64,000 nt of DNA from Alphaproteobacteria bacterium. GTDB taxonomy: Bacteria; Pseudomonadota; Alphaproteobacteria; UBA8366; Aestuariispiraceae. This document shows, one piece after another, positions 36,884-46,216 of the stretch (positions are counted from its first letter, which is position 1; each line of letters starts with the position of its first letter). The notes under the pieces are model-generated. The model searched no databases, was not told the DNA's origin, and worked only from the letters and a program-made list of their open reading frames with translations. The position numbers and the translations under genes are program-made. Where the stretch lies: contig JASJDC010000010.1 in NCBI GenBank assembly GCA_030065235.1, positions 1-64,000 on the forward strand. The letters are read 5' to 3'.

Positions 36884-39679
36884 ATGATCCAGGCCATGTC
36901 CGCCCCCCGCCCTTTCGACGACCCGCCGCCGGCGAACGAGAATGCGCAGGGCCGGGTTGCGCCGCCGGACGCGCCTCTGCTCCTCGTTAAGCCGACGCGC
37001 GGCGTCTTCCTGTCGCCGGACGGCGAGATCGAGTCGGTGGATTTCGCCGAGCGCGGCGCCAAGCGCCATCTGGCGGCGCTGATCCGGTCCCAGCCGCCGA
37101 TCCTGATTCACGCGCCGTCGGTGTTTCGCCGTCTCGGCGCGGATCCGGTCCCGTGCTTCGACCTGTTGCAGCTTTTCGCCTTCGTGCGTCCGGCGCAGTT
37201 TTGCGCGCCGACCGTCGCCGGGATGCTGGAGAGCCTCGGGCTGCCGTCTCCAGAGCGGGCCTCCGACACGGCCTTGGCGATGGGGCTGGCGGACTGCACG
37301 GCGGCGCTGCTTCAGGAAGCGGCGACCGCACGGCAAGGCCCCGATGCGGCGCGAATCGCCATGGCGATGGCGCGCGGCGGCTGGCTCTGGGGTCCTTCGG
37401 TCCTGGCGGCGCTGGGGGTGGAGGATGACGGTCTGCGCGCGCCCACCAGCGGTCTCGACGCCTGGCGGCGATTGCCGGAATGGCAGGATCAGGCCCCGCC
37501 GCCGCCGGGCGGGGACGAGCCAGTGGACCCGGTCGAGGCGCGCCGCCGCCTCTCAGACTTGCTGGGACCCAGCGCCGAGGACCGGCCGGCCCAGGCGGAC
37601 TACGCCAGCGCCGCAACCCAGGCTTTCGCGCCGCGCGATGTCGAAGGCGAGCCCAACTTCGTGATGGCCGAGGCGGGCACGGGAGTCGGCAAGACCTTGG
37701 GATATGTCGCGCCGGCCAGCCTGTGGGCGGAGAAGAACGAGGCGCCAGTCTGGCTCTCGACCTATACGCGGAACCTGCAGCATCAAATCGACGGCGAGTT
37801 GACGAAGCTGTTCCCCGACCCGGCGCGCAAGGCCAAACGCGTGGTCCTGCGCAAAGGCCGTGAGAACTATCTCTGCCTGCTGAACTATGAGGAAGCGGTC
37901 CGCGCCGTCGCGGTCACGCGCGAGGCCGCCATACCGCTGGGACTGATGGCGCGCTGGGTCGCGGCGACGCGCGACGGGGACATGACCGGCGGCGACTTCC
38001 CAAGCTGGCTGCCGGACATTCTCGGTCATCGGCCGACCCTGGGCCTGTCGGACCGGCGCGGCGAGTGCATCTACGCCGCCTGCCAGCATTTCGGGCGCTG
38101 CTTTATCGAGCGCGGCGTGCGGCGCGCGCGCCACGCCGATCTGGTGGTCGCCAATCACGCGCTGGTCATGGTGCAAGCGGCGCGCGGCACGCTCGATCTC
38201 GGCGGCCGGGTCAACCGTCTGGTCTTTGACGAGGGCCATCATGTTTTCGACGCGGCGGATGGCGCCTTTTCCGCGCATCTGTCGGGCGCCGAAACGGCCG
38301 AGCTGCGGCGGTGGCTGCGCGGGGCCGAAACGCGCGGCGGCGGTCGGGCGCGCGGCTTGAAGGCCCGGCTGGACGAATTGGCGGTCGGCGACGCGGCGCA
38401 ACAGGCGTTGGAGGATGTGATCCGCGCCGCCGGCGCCCTGCCGACCGAGGGCTGGCGGCAACGCTGCGCCGAGGGCGGGCCGGCCGGCGCGGCCGAGGCC
38501 TTTCTGGCGGATCTGCGGGCGCTGACCTATGCGCGGGCGGCGGGCGTCGACGGTCCCTACGACATCGAATGCGGCGTGACCGAACCGCCCGAGGGTCTGC
38601 TCGACCGGGCGGCGGATTTGCATACGGCGCTGACGCGGCTTTTGGAACCGTCCAAGCGACTGGGCGCCGCCCTGGCCAAGCGCTTGGACGAGGAGGCCGA
38701 GACGCTGGACAGCGCGACGCGCAACCGGTTGGAGTCGGCGATCCGGTCCTTGGAGAATCGCTGCGTCGCGACCGTCTCGGCCTGGGCCGACATGCTAGTC
38801 GCCCTGGCGGACGGAACGCCGCCCGCCTTTGTCGATTGGTTTTCGGTCGACCGGATCGAGGGGCGCGATGTCGATATCGGCATGCACCGCCACTGGCTCG
38901 ACCCGATGGTTCCGTTCGCCGATATCGTCGCCAAGCCGGCGCACGGGGTCGTCGTCACCTCGGCGACGCTGACCGACGGGTCGGGCGATATCGAGACGGA
39001 TTGGGCCGGCGCGGCGGCCCGCACCGGGGCGCGGTATCTGCTGAACCCCGCGCTCCGGGTGCGGGTCGATTCGCCCTTCGACTATCCGGGCCAGACACGC
39101 GTCCTGATCGTGACCGACGTGCGCAAGGACGACCTGGATCAGGTCGCCGCCGCCTATCGCGCCTTGTTCACAACGGCGGGGGGCGGGGCGTTGGGTTTGT
39201 TCACCGCGATATCCCGCCTGCGCGGAGTCTTTAATCGGATCGTCAAACCGTTAGAGACGCAGGGGCTCAGCCTCTACGCCCAGCATGTCGACAATCTGAA
39301 CATCGCCAGCCTGATCGATATTTTCCGCAGCGAGACCGACTCCTCTTTGCTGGGTACGGACGCGTTGCGGGATGGGGTGGATGTGCCCGGCCGCTCGCTG
39401 CGGCTGATCGTCTTCGACCGCACGCCTTGGCCGCGGCCGACCCTGCTGCACAAGGCGCGCAAACAAGCGTTTGGCGGCCGCGCGCTCGATGACGGCGTCA
39501 CACGGTTGCGGTTGAAGCAGGCTTTCGGCCGGCTGGTCCGGCGCGCCGACGATCGCGGCGTCTTTGTGATGCTCGACCCGATGACGCCGTCCCGTCTGCT
39601 CAGCGCCTTTCCCGAAGGCGTCACGATCGAGCGCGTCGGGCTGGCGGAAGCGGTCGAGACGGTGGGCGATTTCCTGTAG
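36884..39679 (+). CDS. ATP-dependent DNA helicase, DinG/XPD family
   Basis: 931 aa (or 927 from ATG at 36896). Superfamily 2 helicase with an Fe-S cluster. The first 200 residues form an extra domain ending in a DEDD-exonuclease-like or unknown fold I cannot name. Walker A is AEAGTGVGKTLGY (about 264), candidate cluster cysteines are in NYLCLLNY (331) and CIYAACQHFGRC (about 395-406), Walker B/DEAH is FDEGHH (about 449), and the C-terminal helicase motif is LKQAFGRLVRRADDRGVF. DinG proteins unwind R-loops and forked DNA. This long version is the form annotated simply as ATP-dependent DNA helicase in alphaproteobacteria. Confidence 0.92.
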   Translation: MIQAMSAPRPFDDPPPANENAQGRVAPPDAPLLLVKPTRGVFLSPDGEIESVDFAERGAKRHLAALIRSQPPILIHAPSVFRRLGADPVPCFDLLQLFAFVRPAQFCAPTVAGMLESLGLPSPERASDTALAMGLADCTAALLQEAATARQGPDAARIAMAMARGGWLWGPSVLAALGVEDDGLRAPTSGLDAWRRLPEWQDQAPPPPGGDEPVDPVEARRRLSDLLGPSAEDRPAQADYASAATQAFAPRDVEGEPNFVMAEAGTGVGKTLGYVAPASLWAEKNEAPVWLSTYTRNLQHQIDGELTKLFPDPARKAKRVVLRKGRENYLCLLNYEEAVRAVAVTREAAIPLGLMARWVAATRDGDMTGGDFPSWLPDILGHRPTLGLSDRRGECIYAACQHFGRCFIERGVRRARHADLVVANHALVMVQAARGTLDLGGRVNRLVFDEGHHVFDAADGAFSAHLSGAETAELRRWLRGAETRGGGRARGLKARLDELAVGDAAQQALEDVIRAAGALPTEGWRQRCAEGGPAGAAEAFLADLRALTYARAAGVDGPYDIECGVTEPPEGLLDRAADLHTALTRLLEPSKRLGAALAKRLDEEAETLDSATRNRLESAIRSLENRCVATVSAWADMLVALADGTPPAFVDWFSVDRIEGRDVDIGMHRHWLDPMVPFADIVAKPAHGVVVTSATLTDGSGDIETDWAGAAARTGARYLLNPALRVRVDSPFDYPGQTRVLIVTDVRKDDLDQVAAAYRALFTTAGGGALGLFTAISRLRGVFNRIVKPLETQGLSLYAQHVDNLNIASLIDIFRSETDSSLLGTDALRDGVDVPGRSLRLIVFDRTPWPRPTLLHKARKQAFGGRALDDGVTRLRLKQAFGRLVRRADDRGVFVMLDPMTPSRLLSAFPEGVTIERVGLAEAVETVGDFL

Positions 39680-39711
39680 GCGGAGACGGGCGGATCGCCC
39701 GCTGACCCTCT

Positions 39712-40674
39712 CTAAACCCGGAACAGGCTGAGCAGCAAGCTGAGCGTTGCGAAACTGGCGATCGTCGTGATTAAGATGACCGCGACCGAGCGCGCGACGA
39801 ATATGCCGGCGCGTTCGCTGATGACGAAGACCAGACTGCCCGTCGGCAGCGCCGCCAGAACCACGGCGACCGCCAGTTCCAGGGGCGACAGCGGCAGAAC
39901 GAACAGCCCGACCAACCAAGTGACCAGCGGTAGGGCGATCAGCTTCAACAGCGCCATCCAAGCCACCTCGCCGCCGCCGCGCGTCACTTCCCGCCCGACC
40001 AGGAACAGGCCCATCGCGAACAGCGCGCACGGACCGGCGGTGCGGCCCAAAAGGTCGAGCGTTGTGGTCAGAGGGCTGGGCAGCGGAATAGACAGGGCTG
40101 AGATCACGGCGCCAATGATGGCGCCGGCCACCAGCGGGCTCTTCAGGAAACCGGCCGAGGCGCGACCCGCCGCCCCTGTCCAACCGCCGCTGTCCGGCGC
40201 GTCGCCGGCGTCCGCCGCCAGGATCGCCGATCCGAAGCCGAGGAACAGCACGCTGTTGACGATCGTCGCCAGGATCGCGAGGACCGCGCCTTCGGGCCCA
40301 TACGCGATCTGCATCAAGGGAATGCCGATATAGCCCGTGTTCGAGAAGACCGTGGACAGGCCATGCAGCCCGACCTCGCTTAACCGTCCGGGGAATAGCT
40401 TCGTCGCCGCGATCATGGCGCCGCCGAGCACAATCAACTGCGCGCCGATGATCACGGCCAGGAAGCTCGGATTGAAGGTCGCGCTCAGCGGAGCGCCGCC
40501 GATTTGCTGGATGAACAGCGCCGGCATGGCTGCGTAATAGACATAGCCGTTCAGCGCCCCGGCCGCACCGTCGGAGATCAACCCGAACCGACCCAGCCCA
40601 TAGCCCAACGCGATGATGGCGAAGACCGGAATGGCGATTTCGATGATGGCGGAGAGACCCGTGGCGTCGACCAT
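39712..40674 (-). CDS. AEC family transporter
   Basis: 320 aa with about ten hydrophobic segments in the auxin-efflux-carrier layout: IPVFAIIALGYGLGRFG at the N-terminus, TVFSNTGYIGIPLMQIAYGP with the NTGYIG motif, and AALPTGSLVFVISERAG in the second half. Members export or exchange small carboxylates such as malate, but substrate cannot be predicted. It is convergent with the helicase gene (32 bases) and stands alone. Confidence 0.9.
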   Translation of the reverse strand: MVDATGLSAIIEIAIPVFAIIALGYGLGRFGLISDGAAGALNGYVYYAAMPALFIQQIGGAPLSATFNPSFLAVIIGAQLIVLGGAMIAATKLFPGRLSEVGLHGLSTVFSNTGYIGIPLMQIAYGPEGAVLAILATIVNSVLFLGFGSAILAADAGDAPDSGGWTGAAGRASAGFLKSPLVAGAIIGAVISALSIPLPSPLTTTLDLLGRTAGPCALFAMGLFLVGREVTRGGGEVAWMALLKLIALPLVTWLVGLFVLPLSPLELAVAVVLAALPTGSLVFVISERAGIFVARSVAVILITTIASFATLSLLLSLFRV

Positions 40675-40894
40675 CGGGGGGACTTAGAGCGCCCGCTCCG
40701 GACCGTCAAATTCGGAAACCGGCCGCTCGAACGCGCGCGGTCGAGCCGCCCCAATGCAAAGCGGCGAATTGGCCCTTGAGCCCAGCCGGCAAACAGGCGA
40801 TTTTGACGGCGGAACCCGACTTTCACCGGTAAGAAGGTCGCGGCCAACCGCGAGAGACCCAACAGTAAGTTATCTGCACCCCGAGAGACACGAC

Positions 40895-41308
40895 ATGATC
40901 AGCGAGCACGAAGCCCTCATCTACATCATGGTTCTGGCGGCGGCCGCCGACACGGAAATGACCGACAGCGAGATCGCCGCGATCGGCGAGCAGGTCATGC
41001 ATCTGCCGGCGTTCCGCGATTTCACCCTCGATAATCTGCCGAAAGTGGCCTCCGACTGCGCCGCTTTGCTGAACGAAGAGGACGGGTTGGAGCAAATTCT
41101 GGCGTCAGCCCATGGGGCCCTGACACCGGCCCTGCGCGAAACCGCCTACGCCTTGGCGCTGGATGTCGTCGCCGCGGACCTGCACGCCGCGCAAGAGGAG
41201 CTTCGCGTGCTGGAACTGATTCGCCACCGTCTGGATATCGACCGGCTGATCGCCGCCGCCATCGAGCGCGGCGCCCGCGCCCGCCATCAATCGATCGGCG
41301 GGGCGTGA
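40895..41308 (+). CDS. TerB-like helical protein
   Basis: 137 aa from the ATG at 40895. All-helical, with the TerB/DjlA-N pattern: LIYIMVLAAAADTEMTDSEI, AIGEQVMHL, ETAYALALDVVAADLHAAQ, and EELRVLELIRHRLDID. The acidic positions after the first and third helices (DTEMTDSE and ADLHAAQEE) are the usual TerB metal-like sites. Role unknown; family members are linked to stress or envelope. It stands alone, upstream of the candidate small RNA. Confidence 0.85.
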   Translation: MISEHEALIYIMVLAAAADTEMTDSEIAAIGEQVMHLPAFRDFTLDNLPKVASDCAALLNEEDGLEQILASAHGALTPALRETAYALALDVVAADLHAAQEELRVLELIRHRLDIDRLIAAAIERGARARHQSIGGA

Positions 41309-41437
41309 CCCATCACAGCAAGATATGTCATAAGCTATTGAATGATCGTGCGGAATTTGCCGCTATGCGCGGAATGCATGGCTGATTTGCCCTGCCCCCA
41401 CTAGAAACACACCACAATCCGTCGTACATATAGTGGG

Positions 41438-41558
41438 CTTCAGTTGTTGCGTTGCAACAACCGGGTGGGCGCGATGCTCATCCGATCTACGTCTCCCAGA
41501 CGTGAAGCCTCCCTGTTCAACTTGCCGGGAAACCAATCGGTTTCTCGGCGATTTTTTT
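41438..41558 (+). ncRNA. Candidate three-hairpin trans-acting small RNA with anti-Shine-Dalgarno motifs
   Basis: No protein fits here. GTTGTTGC-GTT-GCAACAAC (41443-41461) is a perfect hairpin. ACGTCT-CCC-AGACGT (41489-41503) is a second, exposing a CTCCC anti-SD sequence. An unpaired CCTCCCTGTTCAACTT follows (41508 on). Then GCCGGGAAACC-AATC-GGTTTCTCGGC (41524-41549) with TTTTTTT (41552-41558) is a terminator. This architecture is that of alphaproteobacterial suhB/alpha-r type sRNAs carrying CUCCC motifs. TACATA at 41425-41430 could be the -10, giving a start near 41438. The 5' end is inferred. Confidence 0.65.
41524..41558 (+). terminator. Rho-independent terminator of the candidate small RNA
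   Basis: 11-base arms with one mismatch (GCCGGGAAACC and GGTTTCTCGGC), a 4-base loop, then GA and seven T. It points plus and lies 215 bases after the TerB-like gene, too far to be just that gene's terminator. Confidence 0.8.
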
Positions 41559-41572
41559 GGCGGCTTCGCCGG

Positions 41573-42766
41573 TCACGATGCGCCGGCGCCGGCCACCAGT
41601 CCCATCTTCCGGAAGTCGTTGATCGTCTCGTTGACGGTCAACAGGTCGAACTCGCTGAGCGCGGACGCGGCCTGGTGCGCCGTAAACCGGTCCTGGGCGA
41701 CGATCCAGGCGGCGATTTTCTCCTTCCCCGGCGGGATCGGCATGGCCCCGCTGGCCGACGCCAGCACGGGACGCCCTTGGACGGACTTCACCGCCAGCCC
41801 CGGCGTCTTGACCCGCAGCACTTCTTCGGCGACCGGCACGGGCAAGGAGAGCTTCATCCGGTTGTTGCGGAAGCGCTGTTGGTACTGGCTGAACTGATCG
41901 ATGAAGGAGTCCGAGGCGGCGATCTCGGCGATCGCAGCGCCCAGCGTCTCGATCCGTGTCTTCAAGGCGCCGCGTCCGAGCGCGGCTCTGGGGAAATTCA
42001 CGCGGAACCGTTCGTCATGCATCGTGCGCTCTAACAACGCGGACACGAGGTCGTAGCCGATAATCCCCGTCACGCCCATGGCGATATGCATGGCGAAATC
42101 ATCTGAGGCCAGCGCATCGTGGTACTGACCGCGCGGGATGTAGAGGAGATCGCCGGGCTTCATCGTCACATCCATCAAAACGCCGCCCCGCCGCGCCTTG
42201 GCCTGTTCCGGCGGCACCTTGAAGGCCGCATGCCGAATTGGATGCGGCTCTCTATTCTCATAGATCCGCCATACTTTCTCGCCCACCGTGTGGAAGGCGT
42301 AGACGTCATGCGTGTCGAAATGCGAGGCGAAGGCCTGACGGCGCTGGCTTGAAAAATACAGATTGGCTTGCGCCTTGGCGGAGAGCGAATCTTCGAGCGT
42401 GTCCGCCAAAGCGCTGATTTCCGGCGTCAGCGTGTCGATATCGATCGCGACCAGAGACGCCCCGGCCTGCAGAAACCCGCCGACCTTCTCGGCGTTCGGT
42501 ATCAAGACGCTTCGGCCGTCCCGGCTGCCGGGATCGCAGTATTTCTCCCGCGGCACCTGCGTGTTGTCGAGCATCAGGCCCAACGTGTCGGCCGTCCAGA
42601 TCGAATTCAGCCCCAGGATCCGAGACAGGATGTCGAAATCCATCAGGTTGGGGAACTTGCCGGGATCGCCCGGGATATGCAGGGGTTTCTTATCGTAATA
42701 TGCGTCGAAGAACTCCGCCTCGGAGATCGGCGCAAGGATTTCCGAAAAAGTTTTGTTGATGGTCAT
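41573..42766 (-). CDS. Cupin/JmjC-type Fe(II)/2-oxoglutarate oxygenase (RoxA/NO66-like)
   Basis: 397 aa. The JmjC core shows the HxD motif in ASHFDTHDVYAFHTVGEKVW and the distal His in LYIPRGQYHDAL, giving the 2-His-1-Asp iron site. The start YDKKPLHIPGDPGKFPNLM matches the ribosomal oxygenase family in which the target is a ribosomal-protein arginine or histidine, e.g. YcfD/RoxA. The C-terminal region is a winged-helix-like domain (DRFTAHQAASALSEFDLL), also found there. A ribosomal target is inferred. It stands alone, convergent with the sRNA. Confidence 0.85.
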   Translation of the reverse strand: MTINKTFSEILAPISEAEFFDAYYDKKPLHIPGDPGKFPNLMDFDILSRILGLNSIWTADTLGLMLDNTQVPREKYCDPGSRDGRSVLIPNAEKVGGFLQAGASLVAIDIDTLTPEISALADTLEDSLSAKAQANLYFSSQRRQAFASHFDTHDVYAFHTVGEKVWRIYENREPHPIRHAAFKVPPEQAKARRGGVLMDVTMKPGDLLYIPRGQYHDALASDDFAMHIAMGVTGIIGYDLVSALLERTMHDERFRVNFPRAALGRGALKTRIETLGAAIAEIAASDSFIDQFSQYQQRFRNNRMKLSLPVPVAEEVLRVKTPGLAVKSVQGRPVLASASGAMPIPPGKEKIAAWIVAQDRFTAHQAASALSEFDLLTVNETINDFRKMGLVAGAGAS

Positions 42767-42868
42767 GATGGACCCATTGGCTGAATATCTGGGTTAGCCG
42801 GCGATGTCTCGCCGACCTGTTGTTCCGACATTATGGCGCAGAATCCCGACTCCGCGCCAGCGAAAGGA

Positions 42869-43798
42869 TTACTCCGGAAGCGCGACCGCGTTGTAGAACA
42901 ACGCCATTTCGGGCGTGGGTTTGCCGAAATAGTAGGTCAGGATCTCGTAGATCTTTCCAGATCGGTAGAGGCGGCTGAGCGCCGTGTCGACGGCGAGGCG
43001 CAAATCATCATCTCCGCGCGGCAGGGCGATCGCGTAAGGCTCGTTGGTGAAAGTCTTCCGCGAGATCAGCAGCCGGTCCCGCGCCTCGGATTGGCGCACA
43101 TTGCCGAGCAGGATCGCCGCGTCGGCGAAGTAAGCGTCCAGTTCGCCGTCGGCGACTTTTTGTATGCCGTCCCCATGGTCTTGGATCGCCGCAATCGCGA
43201 TCCCGGTCATCTCGCCGATATTGGAACTGGAAAGCCACTCCGCGGCGGTCGTCCCGGTTCGAACGCCGACTCTTTTGCCTTTCAGCGCTTCTGCGGTCGC
43301 GGCGGCGGAAAAGGCGGCGGCGCCGTTGATGATCAAGACTTCTTTAAGCAAATCCGACGCGTCGGTGGAGACAACCGCGCCGACGCCGGTCGAGAATGTC
43401 GGTATCGAAAACGACACCATGTTGCGGCGCGCCAGATTCGCCGTGGTCGCGCCGCAGAGCAGATCAACATCGCCCCGCGCGATGGCGTCGAACCGGTCGG
43501 TCGTGTCGACTTTCACGAGCCGGGCGGAGAAGTCTTCGATCTTGAGAATGCCCGCCATCTGATTGCCGATTTCGACGCAGAGCTCCACCGTGAAGCCGGC
43601 GGCCCGGCCGTCCTGCTCGACCGAGAAGGGCGGCGCGTCGGTGCGATAGCCAAGGCTCATGGTCTTACTGGCGAGAATGCTGTCCATACGCTCGCCCGCC
43701 TGCGCCGTCGTCATCGCCGCCGCCGTCAGGCCTACGCCCGCCGCCGCCACGAGCAACGCGAAGCGCCGCCCGGTCTGAAGTCCCATCATGATGGCCAT
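42869..43798 (-). CDS. Amino-acid ABC transporter substrate-binding protein, orphan
   Basis: 309 aa. Signal peptide FALLVAAAGVGLTAAAMTTAQAG, then the family 3 solute-binding fold: LGYRTDAPPFSVEQDGRAAGFTVELC, DVDLLCGATT, GKRVGVRTGTTAAEWL, LDAYFADAAILLG and LYRSGKIYEILTYYFG. Such proteins bind polar amino acids. No permease or ATPase is nearby, so it is an orphan, perhaps using other transporters or feeding a sensor. The start at 43798 has GAGGAG very close; the ATG three codons later is equally likely. Confidence 0.88.
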   Translation of the reverse strand: MAIMMGLQTGRRFALLVAAAGVGLTAAAMTTAQAGERMDSILASKTMSLGYRTDAPPFSVEQDGRAAGFTVELCVEIGNQMAGILKIEDFSARLVKVDTTDRFDAIARGDVDLLCGATTANLARRNMVSFSIPTFSTGVGAVVSTDASDLLKEVLIINGAAAFSAAATAEALKGKRVGVRTGTTAAEWLSSSNIGEMTGIAIAAIQDHGDGIQKVADGELDAYFADAAILLGNVRQSEARDRLLISRKTFTNEPYAIALPRGDDDLRLAVDTALSRLYRSGKIYEILTYYFGKPTPEMALFYNAVALPE

Positions 43799-44194
43799 CG
43801 CTCCTCTGTTCGATTGCTCCCCGGCGACGATTTGGCTGTGCGCGCCCGCCGCACCGGTATCCGACTATCTCTCAGAGCGGCGCCGGCCGCAAGGATCGCG
43901 GAGGGTCCGCGCGATGCTTTGATCGGACCAAGGCGCGCCGCTGGCTCTACGCTTCATCCTTGCGCGCGGCCGCAGCGCAGGGCGCGCCGCAGCAATGCAC
44001 ATAAATTATCTAAAATTTTATATACATTCTTTTCATTTCTGGTATAAGACGTTCGTGAGAGAACAGTTTGTGTGGAGCGCTTTCGTCCGAATACCGACAA
44101 CGGCGGGCGAAATGGTGGAATGGCGGCACGACAGGCGCTCAGCGGCCGTTAGGGTGAGAGGCGGCGTCGCGGTCCATTCCCAGGGGATATCGAG
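43799..44194. promoter_or_regulatory. Divergent spacer with an AT-rich block
   Basis: 396 bases without a convincing gene. 43998-44050 is an AT-rich block (TAAATTATCTAAAATTTTATA then ACATTC) followed by GGTATAAG (44041-44048), the best -10-like sequence for the plus-strand small gene. The remainder is GC-rich. I see no operator I can name. Confidence 0.4.
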
Positions 44195-44470
44195 ATGAAC
44201 GCAACAGCGTCAGCAACGGCTCTGCTCGCGCAACAAACGGCGCTCCAAGCGGCTGGGCTCGCCGAGACCGGGCGGGCCGATGGCGTCGATGGGCGCGGGC
44301 CGCGTGACCGATTCACCCAACTCCTGCGCCAACAATCCGGCCCTGGCGATGCGGCGCCCTCTGCCTCGGCGCGCGCCGAGCAAGGCGCGGTGCGGCTGAC
44401 GCCGGTCGGCCCTGGACAGAACCCCAACGGCGACGCGCCGCGCGGAAGCTTCGTCGATATCCGCGTCTGA
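44195..44470 (+). CDS. Small protein of unknown function with a C-terminal (R)GxFVDIRV tail
   Basis: 91 aa. ATG at 44195 follows AGGGGATATCGAG. Ala/Gln-rich N-terminus (ALLAQQTALQAAGLAE), a central DRFTQLLRQQSGPGD, then a Gly/Pro/Arg-rich linker and the C-terminus PRGSFVDIRV. The same plan occurs in the 96-aa protein at 46950 (AQLLRL ... RGFYLNILV). No known domain. The AT-rich promoter upstream favours a real gene, and its product is probably intrinsically disordered. Function unknown. Confidence 0.6.
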   Translation: MNATASATALLAQQTALQAAGLAETGRADGVDGRGPRDRFTQLLRQQSGPGDAAPSASARAEQGAVRLTPVGPGQNPNGDAPRGSFVDIRV

Positions 44471-44481
44471 GGCGGCGGCGC

Positions 44482-45513
44482 TCAGTCGGGCTTGCGCGCC
44501 ACCACCACCACACCCTTCACCGGCTCGCCATATTCGGTCCGCAGGGTTTTCTTCGCAGACGACAGACGCGTGAACCCGGCGCCGGCCAAGCATTCATCGA
44601 CATAGTCGCGCCGATGCACATAGCGGCCGCTGACATGCAGCTCGTAGGGCGCCTCTAGTTCGGCCGAGTCATCGATTTCCAGCGAAAAGGCCAGCAAGCC
44701 GTCCGATTTAAGCGTCCCATAGAAAGAGGCGAACACCGTCTCGAGATGGCCGAAATAGCAGAGCACATCGGCCGCAACGACCAAGTCGTAACGGCGTGGC
44801 CGCTTGTCCAGCACCGCGGACAGCTCGCCCTTGGTCAGTTTCGCATAGAGCTTGCGGTCGCGCGCCTTGGCGATCATCTCCGCCGAGAGATCGACGCCTT
44901 CCAACCGCGCCGCCATCGGCGCCAGAAACGGCGCGCAGAGACCGGTGCCGCAGCCCGCATCCATGATCCGCAAATCACTGAGATTGGGCGCGGCCTTGCT
45001 CAGCGCCTTGGCGATCAGTTCCGGCGCCCGATATTTCAGTTCCGCCAGTTTCGAATCGAAGGAATCGGCGAACTCGTCGAAGGTCTGGGCGACATAGGCG
45101 TCGTTCGCCCGCATCGGCGGCGGGCGCGGCCCGCGCTTGCCGCCCGCGCCGATCACCGCCGCCGCCATATGCTGCGCGATTTCGTTGTCCGGATAGTCCG
45201 CCGCCCATTTCTTGGCGATCTTCACCGCCCGTTTCGGCTCGCCCATATAATGCAGGCCGTAAAGCGACTTGCCCAGATTCGAATGCACATACTGATCGGT
45301 CGGGTCCTGATCCAGCGCCTTCAGCATATAGTCGATCGCCGGCCCGTAATCGTCCTGATCGTAGTGCACGATCCCCATCGAATGCAGCGCGGCCTGATGC
45401 AGTGGATCGGCCTCCAACACCTCGCCATAAAGCGCGGCGGCCTTGTCGAGATCGCCGTCATAATAGGCCGCATCGGCCTTTTCATAGATCTTGTCGAGTT
45501 TCTTGGCGGGCAC
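44482..45513 (-). CDS. TPR-methyltransferase fusion
   Basis: 343 aa. The N-terminal 120 residues are tetratricopeptide repeats (YDGDLDKAAALYGEVLEADP, HSMGIVHYDQDDYGPAIDYM, VHSNLGKSLYGLHYMGE). The rest is a class I SAM methyltransferase: IMDAGCGTGLCAPFLAPMA, RLEGVDLSAEMIAKARD, YDLVVAADVLCYFGHL. It resembles the predicted TPR-repeat methyltransferases that act on small molecules or proteins (COG4976), target unknown. A short overlap-free spacing of 11 bases to the small gene on the other strand. ORF is complete. Confidence 0.88.
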   Translation of the reverse strand: MPAKKLDKIYEKADAAYYDGDLDKAAALYGEVLEADPLHQAALHSMGIVHYDQDDYGPAIDYMLKALDQDPTDQYVHSNLGKSLYGLHYMGEPKRAVKIAKKWAADYPDNEIAQHMAAAVIGAGGKRGPRPPPMRANDAYVAQTFDEFADSFDSKLAELKYRAPELIAKALSKAAPNLSDLRIMDAGCGTGLCAPFLAPMAARLEGVDLSAEMIAKARDRKLYAKLTKGELSAVLDKRPRRYDLVVAADVLCYFGHLETVFASFYGTLKSDGLLAFSLEIDDSAELEAPYELHVSGRYVHRRDYVDECLAGAGFTRLSSAKKTLRTEYGEPVKGVVVVARKPD

Positions 45514-45589
45514 GCGGCGGTCTTCTTGTATCGGGTTGGCGGACCGGGCGTCGCTTGCCGCGCCGGCCTGCGGGCTTAGTATCGGCTGG

Positions 45590-46216
45590 ATGACAACGCG
45601 ACAAGATCAGCGGGACGCCAGAGTCGCAGACACGGCGACCAAAGCGACAAAGGGGACAGCGAAAACCGCGCCCCCTCCCTCCGGGCCGACGACCCGGCGC
45701 GTGCCCGAGGGCGACACCCATGAAAGGCTGGTCTGCGACGCCTGCGGCTTCATCAACTATGAGAATCCGAAAGTGGTCGTCGGCGCCGTCGCGGTCTGGG
45801 ACGGAAAGGTGCTGCTCTGCCGCCGCGCGATCGAGCCACGGCGCGGCTATTGGACAATTCCCGCCGGCTATATGGAGCTAAACGAGACGACGGCGGACGG
45901 GGCCCGGCGGGAAGCCCGCGAAGAGGCCTGCGCGGAACTTGACCTGATCGACATTTTGGCGGTTTACACCATCCCGCGGATCAGCCAGGTGCAGATCCTC
46001 TATCGCGCCACGATTCAGCATGGCGTCTTTGCGCCGGGCGCGGAGAGCCTGGAGACAGAGCTGTTCGAATGGGACGCCATCCCGTGGGATGAGATCGCCT
46101 TCCCCTCGGTGCATTGGGCGTTGGACCATTACCAGCAAGCAGAAGGTCAGGCGGTGCTGACGCCCTTCTCCAATCCACCCGGCGCGACCGGCGCCGATCC
46201 CGCCTCAGTCGGCTGA
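45590..46216 (+). CDS. Nudix hydrolase with a partial NudC-type N-terminus
   Basis: 208 aa from the ATG at 45590; the first 45 residues are Thr/Ala/Lys-rich and may be untranslated if a later start is used. LVCDACGFINYENPKVVVGAV is half of a zinc ribbon, as in NADH pyrophosphatases, but only one Cys pair is present. The Nudix box is GYMELNETTADGARREAREEAC, with the usual Glu residues; the final Gly is replaced by Ala-Cys. It likely hydrolyses a nucleotide-linked pyrophosphate. It ends 12 bases inside the convergent yciB. Confidence 0.85.
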   Translation: MTTRQDQRDARVADTATKATKGTAKTAPPPSGPTTRRVPEGDTHERLVCDACGFINYENPKVVVGAVAVWDGKVLLCRRAIEPRRGYWTIPAGYMELNETTADGARREAREEACAELDLIDILAVYTIPRISQVQILYRATIQHGVFAPGAESLETELFEWDAIPWDEIAFPSVHWALDHYQQAEGQAVLTPFSNPPGATGADPASVG

